Positions 1 through 5,569 of a stretch of DNA of 5,569 nucleotides are shown here, piece after piece. Below the pieces are notes generated by a model, which saw nothing but the letters and a program-made list of their open reading frames with translations, was not told the origin of the DNA and did not search any database. The stretch comes from Bacteroidota bacterium (lineage in GTDB: Bacteria > Bacteroidota > Bacteroidia > B-17B0 > Aurantibacillaceae), in NCBI GenBank assembly GCA_947449125.1, contig CANFQR010000118.1:1-5569 (forward strand). Reading direction: 5' to 3'. How positions within the stretch are numbered: position 1 is the first letter of the stretch; the number at the start of each line of letters is the position of its first letter. The position numbers were made by a program, and so were the translations under genes.

Positions 1-497
1 CTTATCCTTTACCTAAAGCACAGATGGATCGTTTTATGTTAAAGGTAGTTATTGGTTATCCAACAAAAGAGGAGGAACGTAAAATTATAGCATCTAATAT
101 TAACCCTAATGGTATGCCTCAGGCAAATTCAATTCTTTCTACCGAAGCAATTATTAAAGCCCGATCTGTAGTGAAAAATGTTTACATGGATGAGAAAATT
201 GAAAGATATATTGTTGACATTGTGTTTGCTTCTCGCTTTCCTAAAGATTATAAATTGCAAAAATTTGAGGGTTTAATCTCTTATGGAGGTTCTCCACGTG
301 CAAGTATAAATTTGGCTTTGGCAGCAAAAGCCTATGCATTTATTAAACGTCGAGGATACGTTATTCCTGAAGATGTTCGTGCAATTTGTTCAGATGTTAT
401 GCGCCATCGTATTGGTTTAACTTATGAAGCTGAAGCGGAAAATATTACATCTGAAAATATTATAACAGAAATATTAAACACCGTTGAAGTCCCTTAG
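1..497 (+). CDS. moxR: MoxR-family AAA+ ATPase, C-terminal part (5' end outside window)
   Basis: The reading frame is open from base 3 and ends at a TAG at 495-497, giving 164 visible residues of a protein of about 320-330 residues in this family. The first visible residues, YPLPKAQMDRFMLKV, match the MoxR segment after the sensor 1 region; the Arg of DRF is the likely arginine finger. The GGSPRAS motif (bases 285-305) is the sensor 2 region at the start of the C-terminal lid domain, followed by a helical stretch and the usual GYVIPEDVRA segment. Walker A and B lie upstream and cannot be checked. MoxR proteins are cytoplasmic ATPases thought to act as chaperones for VWA-domain partners, which fits the three VWA-type genes downstream. 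The ATG at base 24 is internal and not the start. Family assignment is firm; the substrate is unknown. Confidence 0.93.
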   Translation, partial: YPLPKAQMDRFMLKVVIGYPTKEEERKIIASNINPNGMPQANSILSTEAIIKARSVVKNVYMDEKIERYIVDIVFASRFPKDYKLQKFEGLISYGGSPRASINLALAAKAYAFIKRRGYVIPEDVRAICSDVMRHRIGLTYEAEAENITSENIITEILNTVEVP

Positions 498-517
498 TGG
501 TTTTGCATAAAAAACGA

Positions 518-563
518 ATAATAAATTAGTGTTTATTACATCTGGATTTTAAAATTAGTTAAA
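518..563 (+). repeat. Leader element, copy 1 (before the DUF58 gene)
   Basis: Copy 1 of a sequence also found before the next gene. Shared blocks in order are ATAATAAATT (518-527), TTACA (536-540) and GGATTTTAAA (544-553), the last ending 10 bases before the GTG start. Relative to copy 2 there are 8 extra bases (528-535) between the first two blocks. It could be a promoter, a translation-enhancing leader or a remnant of duplication. No function is shown, and in AT-rich intergenic DNA some of the match may be chance. Confidence 0.45.
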
Positions 564-1430
564 GTGGAAACCGCCGAACTCTTAAAAAAAGTTAGAAAAA
601 TCGAAATTAAAACGCGTGGATTAAGTCATCAGATTTTTTCAGGTGAATATCATAGCGCTTTTAAAGGAAGAGGAATGGCATTTTCTGAAGTAAGAGAGTA
701 TACCCCCGGCGATGATGTAAGGACAATAGATTGGAATGTTACCGCAAGATTTAATACACCATTTGTAAAAGTTTTTGAAGAGGAAAGAGAATTAAGCGTT
801 GTACTGATGGTAGATGTAAGTGCTAGCGGAGCTTTTGGCACTAATAAACAATTTAAACAAGATTTAATTACCGAACTTTGTGCGGTTATTGCATTTTCTG
901 CAGCTCAAAATAACGATAAAATAGGCGTTATATTTTTTAGTGATAAAATCGAAAAATTTATTCCACCTAAAAAAGGTAAATCGCATGTGTTGCGTATTAT
1001 CAGAGAGTTACTTGAGTTTAAACCACAAAACAAAAAAACTAATCTTGAATTACCGCTTAAATACTTAACCAACGTCATAAAGAAAAAAAGTATTGTTTTT
1101 CTTATAAGCGATTTTTTCACAGAGTCAAATTATAAGGACGCCTTAAAAATTGCTAATAAAAAACATGATTTAATTGCTTTGCGCATTGTTGATAAGGCAG
1201 AACGCGAATTGCCTGATATTGGATTAATTAAATTAAAAGATAACGAAACCGGAAATGTTATCTGGGCCGACACAAGCGATAAAAATTTCAGAAAACAATT
1301 TGCTGTTAATTGCCTGAAGTTTGAAGATGAATTAAAAGATGTATTTAACAGAAGCGGTGTAGATGCTACAAACATTACAACCCATGAAAATTATGTTAAA
1401 CCTTTAATGAACTTATTTAAAAATAGATAA
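564..1430 (+). CDS. DUF58 domain protein (VWA-like, MoxR partner)
   Basis: A 288-residue protein with no signal peptide or membrane span, so probably cytoplasmic. The DUF58 signature is clear at residues 44-62 (REYTPGDDVRTIDWNVTAR). A VWA-like fold follows: the MIDAS motif DVSAS has D84, S86 and S88, with T159 and D183 (in ISDFF) as candidates for the remaining metal ligands, so the site looks intact. DUF58 proteins are regularly encoded beside MoxR ATPases and are presumed to be their partners. The GTG start at 564 is preferred because an in-frame TAA lies at 522-524, no other good start falls between, and the resulting N-terminus (METAELLKKVRKIEIKTRG) matches what I know of Bacteroidota homologues. 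No Shine-Dalgarno sequence is visible. It lies 66 bp after moxR, consistent with one operon. Exact biochemical role unknown. Confidence 0.93.
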   Translation: METAELLKKVRKIEIKTRGLSHQIFSGEYHSAFKGRGMAFSEVREYTPGDDVRTIDWNVTARFNTPFVKVFEEERELSVVLMVDVSASGAFGTNKQFKQDLITELCAVIAFSAAQNNDKIGVIFFSDKIEKFIPPKKGKSHVLRIIRELLEFKPQNKKTNLELPLKYLTNVIKKKSIVFLISDFFTESNYKDALKIANKKHDLIALRIVDKAERELPDIGLIKLKDNETGNVIWADTSDKNFRKQFAVNCLKFEDELKDVFNRSGVDATNITTHENYVKPLMNLFKNR

Positions 1431-1466
1431 TAAATTTTACACCTCGGATTTTAAACTAAACCAAAA
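1427..1466 (+). repeat. Leader element, copy 2 (before the exported membrane protein gene)
   Basis: Copy 2 of the leader seen at 518-563. It holds ATAATAAATT (1427-1436), TTACA (1437-1441) and GGATTTTAAA (1446-1455), the last ending 11 bases before the TTG start. The first block overlaps the TAA stop of the DUF58 gene. The order of blocks and the distance to the start codon match copy 1, apart from the missing 8 bases and one extra C at 1445. Confidence 0.45.
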
Positions 1467-2456
1467 TTGAAAAGTTTTAAATACATATTTCTAGTTTTAA
1501 TTTGTTGGGGCTTCAAAAGTAGGCTTTCGGCGCAAATTATGGCAGATGCGGTTTTAGATTCAACTAGAATTAGAATAGGCGAACAGGTAAAATTAGATTT
1601 GTATTTAAACTATCCAACTTCAGAAAAAAAAATAAACATAGAATGGCCAGAAATTGGCGATACCATTACCGGTAAAATAGAAGTAATTTCTGTTTCAAAT
1701 ATTGACACGATTGCAGCCGATAAAAATTCTCTCGGTCTCTATCAACAACATAGACAAATTGTTATCAGCGCTTATGATAGCGGTTATTTTGCAATTCCGG
1801 GATTTAAATTTATTATTAATGGCGATACAAATAAACCGGTAATCACCCAGAGTCTTTTACTAGAAGTTCATACAGTTCCAACCGATACTAGTGCTACAAA
1901 GTTAAAAGATATTAAACCCTTATTTGAAGAGAAATTTAACTGGAAATGGTATTTGACTTACATTTATTGGACTATCGCCATTTTAATAGCAATTGCTGCA
2001 ATTGTTTTAACTACAATTTATTTTACCAAACGTAATAAACAAAAAGTAATTGAACCTGATAAACCTAAAGTGCCACCGCACTTGACTGCATTGGCAGCAT
2101 TGGAAAAAATAAAAACGGAACAAATTTGGAAAGAAGGTTACATAAAAGAATATTATTCATCTATTTCAGACGTGCTGCGCTTGTATATTGAAGAACGTTT
2201 TAATGTTAACGCACTTGAAAGCACTACCCTTGAAATTATGAAAGCTTTCAGAACTCAGGTTGTAGACAAAATAAGTAAAGAAAAATTAGAACAGGCATTA
2301 ACATTGAGTGATTTGGTGAAGTTCGCAAAGCTTTCTCCTATTGAGGACGAACATAAATTTACTTTGCAAAACGCATTCGATTTTGTAAACGGAACAAAAC
2401 GTGAAGAAGAAATTGTTATTGATGAATCTCTAAATCAAAATGAATTAAACAAGTGA
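1467..2456 (+). CDS. Exported single-span membrane protein of Bat cluster
   Basis: A 329-residue protein. Residues 1-23 form a signal peptide (basic KSFK start, hydrophobic core, likely cleavage after SAQ). Residues about 24-143 look like a beta-rich, BatD-like periplasmic domain. A transmembrane helix spans about 170-195, followed by basic residues (TKRNKQK), placing the C-terminal domain in the cytoplasm. That domain (about 205-311) carries a conserved-looking pattern: HLTALAALEKI, then KEYYSSISDVLRLYIEERF and ALESTTLEI, similar to the C-terminal region of DUF4381-like and related proteins in MoxR/Bat clusters. The TTG start is needed because an in-frame TAA lies at 1452-1454 and the next ATG (residue 25) would remove the signal peptide. 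Its stop overlaps the batA start by 4 nt. It probably anchors or links the VWA proteins; that is inference from context. No standard gene name is assigned with confidence. Confidence 0.85.
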   Translation: MKSFKYIFLVLICWGFKSRLSAQIMADAVLDSTRIRIGEQVKLDLYLNYPTSEKKINIEWPEIGDTITGKIEVISVSNIDTIAADKNSLGLYQQHRQIVISAYDSGYFAIPGFKFIINGDTNKPVITQSLLLEVHTVPTDTSATKLKDIKPLFEEKFNWKWYLTYIYWTIAILIAIAAIVLTTIYFTKRNKQKVIEPDKPKVPPHLTALAALEKIKTEQIWKEGYIKEYYSSISDVLRLYIEERFNVNALESTTLEIMKAFRTQVVDKISKEKLEQALTLSDLVKFAKLSPIEDEHKFTLQNAFDFVNGTKREEEIVIDESLNQNELNK

Positions 2457-3463
2457 TAAATTATTTTAACGATATTCAATTTGCCGAAAAAAATTGGTTC
2501 TGGTTAATGGGATTATTGCCCGTTATGGCGGTTTGGTATGTGTTTAGAATAAAAAAACATGAAGGAGAATTTAATTACTCGTCTTTTACACTTTTTAACA
2601 AAATAAAAACTTCACCAAAGGCAAAATTAAGACATTCATTATTCATATTAAGGTTGTTTGCAATAGCATTAATAATTGCTGCACTAGCAAGACCTCAATC
2701 GCGCAGTAGTTGGAAAGACAGCAAAACTGAAGGGATTGACATATTGCTAAGTTTAGACGTTTCATTATCTATGCTTGCAAAAGATTTTAAACCAAATCGC
2801 ATGGATGTGGCAAAAGATGTGATGATTGATTTTATTGATGCGAGACCAAATGATAGAATTGGTATGGTTATTTTTGGTGGAGTTGCATTTACCCAATGTC
2901 CATTAACAAGCGACCATAAAGTTTTAAAAAATATGTTTCCGCAAGTTAAAGCCGGTTCTTTAGACCAGGGTACAGCAATTGGTTTAGGTTTGGCTACAGC
3001 TGTAGCTCGAATTAAAGACAGTAAAGCCAAAAGTAAGGTTATAGTTTTTGTAAGTGATGGGGTAAATAATGTGGGTGAAGTTGCGCCGCTTACAGCAGGA
3101 GATTTAGCCAAAACTTATGGAATTCGAGTTTATTGTATTGGAGTTGGTTCAAAAGGCAAAGCACTTCAACCAGTTGCTATTTATGCTCCTGGAGAATACG
3201 AGTACGATTATGTGGATGTTGACATTGATGAAAAAACAATGACGCAAGTTTCTGAAATGACAGGCGGAAAATATTTTAGAGCAACAGATAAAGAAAGTTT
3301 GATAAACATTTATAAGGAAATTGATAAAATGGAAAAAACCATTACCAGCGAAAAAAGTTTTACAAATAAAGCAGAACACTTTTTACCATTGGCATTGGCT
3401 TCTGCCATATTATTATTGTTAGAATTTATTTTGCGTTTTACTTTTTTTAAAGCTGTACCATAA
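2453..3463 (+). CDS. batA: BatA, membrane-anchored VWA domain protein
   Basis: A 336-residue inner-membrane protein. Two N-terminal membrane spans (about 14-32 and 62-79) come before a VWA domain (about 94-290), and a C-terminal span lies at about 311-330. The MIDAS is complete: D102, S104 and S106 in DVSLS, T174 in DQGT and D202 in SDG. The order of spans and VWA domain matches BatA of the Bacteroides aerotolerance cluster. The start is a GTG at 2453 within a GTGA overlap with the previous gene's stop, which suggests translational coupling; the next ATG (residue 19) would cut off the first membrane span. The VWA domain probably binds protein partners through a divalent metal and may be acted on by the upstream MoxR ATPase (inference). 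BatA and BatB are paralogues; being first in the pair and the usual gene order support the batA name. Confidence 0.92.
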   Translation: MINYFNDIQFAEKNWFWLMGLLPVMAVWYVFRIKKHEGEFNYSSFTLFNKIKTSPKAKLRHSLFILRLFAIALIIAALARPQSRSSWKDSKTEGIDILLSLDVSLSMLAKDFKPNRMDVAKDVMIDFIDARPNDRIGMVIFGGVAFTQCPLTSDHKVLKNMFPQVKAGSLDQGTAIGLGLATAVARIKDSKAKSKVIVFVSDGVNNVGEVAPLTAGDLAKTYGIRVYCIGVGSKGKALQPVAIYAPGEYEYDYVDVDIDEKTMTQVSEMTGGKYFRATDKESLINIYKEIDKMEKTITSEKSFTNKAEHFLPLALASAILLLLEFILRFTFFKAVP

Positions 3464-4501
3464 ATGTTTAAGTTTGAACATACCATCTTCTTTTATGCAT
3501 TTTTGGCGCTTCCATTAATGCTGATTCTTGTGTTATGGTTTTTTATTTCTCGTAAAAATAAATTAAAACGTTTAGGCGACGCAAATCTTGTTAAATCATT
3601 AATGCCTTATGCAAGTAATCAAAAACTAATTATAAAAATTTGTTTGTTTTTTTTAGCATTCAGTAGTTTAATAATAGCATTGTGTAATTTACAAACCGGA
3701 AGTAAATTAACAGAAGTAAAGCGAGAGGGTGCAGATATTATTGTTTGTTTAGACGTGAGTAATAGCATGTTGGCCCAGGATTTAAGTCCTGACAGGTTAA
3801 CAAGAGCAAAATATGCCTTAGAAAAAATGATTGATCGGCTGGAGGGTGACAGGTTAGGACTAATTATTTTTGCAGGCGAAGCCTATGTTCAGTTGCCAAT
3901 TACAACTGATTACAGTGCTGCAAAATTATTTTTAGAATCAATTAATCCAGGCATGGTACCGGTTCAAGGAACAAACGTGTCTGATGCAATTAAAAAAGCA
4001 ACCGAATCGTTTAGTAATGATGAAGGAAAAAACAAAGCAATTATTTTAATTACAGATGGCGAGAATCATGACTCTGAAGCTATTCAGGCAGCTGAAGAAG
4101 CCGGTAAAAGCGGTATTATGATTAACACCATAGGCATTGGTTCCGTTAATGGTGTGCCTATTCCTCTCCTTGAAAACGGAGTAGTTAAGGGTTACCGAAA
4201 AGATAAAGAGGGCCAAACAGTAATTACTAAATTAAATACTGAGTTGTTAAAATTAATTGCGTCAAAAGCAGATGGAGTTTTTGTTCAGGCTACTCAGGCA
4301 GATATTGGACTTGGTCCGGTTTTAGATAAAATTTCCGAATTAGATAAATCACAACTTGAAAATAAAATGTATACAGATTATGAAGATCAGTTTCAATGGT
4401 TTTTAGGATTGACTTTAATTTTATGTACAATAGAGTTTTTTATTTCGCAACGAGTTAGCGATTGGTTAAAAAAAATAAATTTATTTGGTAATGCTTCATA
4501 G
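3464..4501 (+). CDS. batB: BatB, membrane-anchored VWA domain protein
   Basis: A 345-residue paralogue of BatA with the same plan: two N-terminal spans (about 8-28 and 63-80), a VWA domain (about 90-290) and one C-terminal span (about 316-334). The MIDAS is complete: D97, S99 and S101 in DVSNS, T170 in QGT and D198 in TDGE. The N-terminus MFKFEHTIFFYAFLALPLML is typical of this family. The ATG directly follows the batA stop (TAA then ATG, no gap), so reinitiation or coupling is likely. The sequence SMLAQDLSPDRL after the MIDAS is close to SMLAKDFKPNRM in BatA, showing their common origin. BatA and BatB are thought to act together in the membrane. The molecular function is unproven, but family assignment is firm. 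Confidence 0.93.
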   Translation: MFKFEHTIFFYAFLALPLMLILVLWFFISRKNKLKRLGDANLVKSLMPYASNQKLIIKICLFFLAFSSLIIALCNLQTGSKLTEVKREGADIIVCLDVSNSMLAQDLSPDRLTRAKYALEKMIDRLEGDRLGLIIFAGEAYVQLPITTDYSAAKLFLESINPGMVPVQGTNVSDAIKKATESFSNDEGKNKAIILITDGENHDSEAIQAAEEAGKSGIMINTIGIGSVNGVPIPLLENGVVKGYRKDKEGQTVITKLNTELLKLIASKADGVFVQATQADIGLGPVLDKISELDKSQLENKMYTDYEDQFQWFLGLTLILCTIEFFISQRVSDWLKKINLFGNAS

Positions 4502-5207
4502 ATATATAAAATATTTTTTTCTTGGTGTTTTAATTTGGTTGTCACAAATTACTATTGCGCAAAAGGATGCTAAAAATATTTATGATGGCAATAAATTATA
4601 TAATGCAGGAAAAACTATTGAAGCTACCGAATATTACAGAGAAGCATTAAAAATAAATCCAACTAATCAAAAGGCGTATTTTAATTTAGGAAATGCCCTT
4701 TATAAAAATGCACTGCAAATAAAATCTAGTAAAGAAAGTTTTATACAAGGCGGCAAAAAAATTACCCCCGACTCTTTAGCCGGTTTAGTTTTTGATGAAG
4801 CGGCACAAAGTTATGCGCAGGTAGCAAATACAATTTCAAATAAAGATACTCAAGCATGGCATAATATAGGTAATTGCTACCTACAGAAAAAAGATTATCA
4901 ACAAGCCGTTGACGCTTTTAAAAAATCTCTTAAGTATAATTGTAAGGATGAGGACACACGTTATAACCTTGCTTACGCTTTAAAAAATATGCCTAAAGAG
5001 AAAAAGGGAGGAGGCGGAAGCAATAATCAGAATAAAGAAGATAAAAAAGACGGCAATAAAAATGCGTCTCCTCAACAAAATCAAATGAGCAAAGATCAGG
5101 CCGAGCAATTATTAAAAGCATTAATGAATCAGGAAAAGAAATTGCAGGATAAACGTAAACAGAAACAGGAAGATGCAGGGAAAACCTCTGTAGATAAAGA
5201 TTGGTAA
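4491..5207 (+). CDS. batC: BatC, TPR-repeat protein
   Basis: A 238-residue protein. Residues 1-24 form a signal peptide or uncleaved anchor (MLHRYIKYFF, then a hydrophobic core ending TIAQ). TPR-like helices follow: one repeat at about 27-60, a second beginning at about 61 and interrupted by an insertion at about 80-100, and another at about 121-154 with a partial repeat after it. Residues about 170-200 are a Gly/Asn/Lys/Gln-rich linker, followed by a charged helix (SKDQAEQLLKALMNQEKK) and a KDW C-terminus, both features I recall from BatC homologues. The ATG at 4491 is chosen over a TTG two codons earlier (4485). It overlaps the batB stop by 11 nt, suggesting coupled translation. TPRs usually bind proteins, so BatC is probably the periplasmic scaffold of a Bat complex (inference). 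Confidence 0.88.
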   Translation: MLHRYIKYFFLGVLIWLSQITIAQKDAKNIYDGNKLYNAGKTIEATEYYREALKINPTNQKAYFNLGNALYKNALQIKSSKESFIQGGKKITPDSLAGLVFDEAAQSYAQVANTISNKDTQAWHNIGNCYLQKKDYQQAVDAFKKSLKYNCKDEDTRYNLAYALKNMPKEKKGGGGSNNQNKEDKKDGNKNASPQQNQMSKDQAEQLLKALMNQEKKLQDKRKQKQEDAGKTSVDKDW

Positions 5208-5224
5208 TTAGTAATATAATTAAA

Positions 5225-5569
5225 ATGGCTATTAATAAAATAAAAATGAAATGGGTGCTTTTGCTAGCATCGTGCTTTTTTGTTTTTAATGCAAAATCTC
5301 AGAGTTTTTATGCACAGGTAAGTTCCAAAAAAGTTCAGGTGGGTGTACCATTTGAATACTCTGCTGTAATTACCGTTAATGCCGCAAACTTTACCCCTCC
5401 AAATCTAAAAGATTTTGATATTATAAGTGGTCCAAATCAAAGTAATAGTGTGCAATATAATAACGGTGTTATGTCGCAACAAATAGTTATTTCATATGGT
5501 TTAATTGCCAAAAAAGAAGGCAAGATAACTATTGGAGCGGCAACTATAGTTTCAGGAGGGCAGAAATTA
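5225..5569 (+). CDS. batD: BatD, N-terminal part (3' end outside window)
   Basis: The frame is open from the ATG at 5225 to the window end, giving 115 residues of a protein that is usually several hundred residues long. Residues about 1-26 are a signal peptide (basic start, hydrophobic core, likely cleavage near AKSQ). The mature start SFYAQVSSKKVQVGVPFEY and the later segments FTPPNLKDFDIISGPNQS and KEGKITIG are hallmarks of the BatD oxygen-tolerance family, which has Ig-like beta domains in the periplasm and a C-terminal membrane span (not visible here). A second in-frame ATG at 5246 (residue 8) could also be the start and would still leave a complete signal peptide. It lies 17 bp after batC on the same strand and so probably in the same operon. 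Family assignment is strong even though the gene is cut. Confidence 0.92.
   Translation, partial: MAINKIKMKWVLLLASCFFVFNAKSQSFYAQVSSKKVQVGVPFEYSAVITVNAANFTPPNLKDFDIISGPNQSNSVQYNNGVMSQQIVISYGLIAKKEGKITIGAATIVSGGQKL

Noticed and set aside
502..534. Possible Bacteroidota-type promoter: TTTG at 502-505 and TAGTGTTT at 527-534
   Set aside because: The second block does not match the TAnnTTTG consensus at its end and single TTTG matches are common here; too weak to list as a promoter.
519..538. Perfect 7-bp inverted repeat TAATAAA / TTTATTA with a 6-base loop between moxR and the DUF58 gene, possible terminator
   Set aside because: The stem is made only of A-T pairs, is short and has no following T run, so it would be too weak for an intrinsic terminator; chance is likely in such AT-rich DNA.
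2695..3111. 138-codon open frame on the minus strand across batA, and shorter minus-strand frames in the DUF58 gene and batA
   Set aside because: They lie wholly opposite well-supported coding regions, their translations are low-complexity Ser/Leu/Thr- or Phe/Ile-rich, and they show no recognisable domain.
4485..4490. TTG at 4485 as the batC start
   Set aside because: The ATG at 4491 is two codons downstream, gives a normal signal peptide start (MLHRYIKYFF) and needs no weak start codon.
5270..5281. Lipobox-like LASC in the BatD signal peptide, suggesting a lipoprotein
   Set aside because: The hydrophobic core continues past the Cys (FFVFNA) and ends at a normal signal peptidase I type site near AKSQ; the BatD family also starts its mature part just after that.
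1..5569. A new defence or mobile system hidden in the window
   Set aside because: Every gene fits a known Bat/MoxR cluster, all on one strand; there are no transposase, integrase, nuclease, toxin or direct-repeat-array signals, and base composition looks even throughout.

Overview
The window is a contiguous, single-strand (+) stretch of a Bacteroides aerotolerance (Bat) type gene cluster. The DNA is AT-rich, there are no convincing Shine-Dalgarno sequences before any gene, and the gene order moxR - DUF58 - membrane protein - batA - batB - batC - batD is typical of Bacteroidota. That phylum is the best guess for the source. Nothing in the window fixes the genus.

Layout: bases 1-497 hold the C-terminal part of a MoxR-family AAA+ ATPase whose start lies outside the window. 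A 66-bp gap leads to a cytoplasmic DUF58/VWA-like protein (564-1430, GTG start). A 36-bp gap leads to an exported, single-span membrane protein with a conserved C-terminal cytoplasmic domain (1467-2456, TTG start). The next genes are packed tightly: batA (2453-3463, GTG start, 4-nt overlap), batB (3464-4501, directly abutting), batC (4491-5207, 11-nt overlap) and, after 17 bp, the first 115 codons of batD (5225 to the window end). No gap exceeds 66 bp, and I see no RNA gene, mobile element, CRISPR array or terminator.

How the genes may work together: MoxR ATPases are commonly paired with proteins carrying a von Willebrand factor A (VWA) metal-binding site and are thought to act as chaperones that remodel or activate them. 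Here three VWA-type proteins follow the ATPase: one soluble (DUF58) and two membrane-anchored (BatA, BatB). All three keep the metal-ion-dependent adhesion site (MIDAS) residues. The exported proteins (the unnamed membrane protein, the TPR protein BatC and BatD) would put protein-interaction surfaces in the periplasm. A membrane-spanning complex worked by a cytoplasmic ATPase is a reasonable inference, but the molecular function of Bat systems is not settled and the sequence does not reveal a substrate.

The cluster type is known, so this is not a new system. The least explained items are a related leader sequence before both the DUF58 gene and the next gene, and three consecutive genes with non-ATG start codons.
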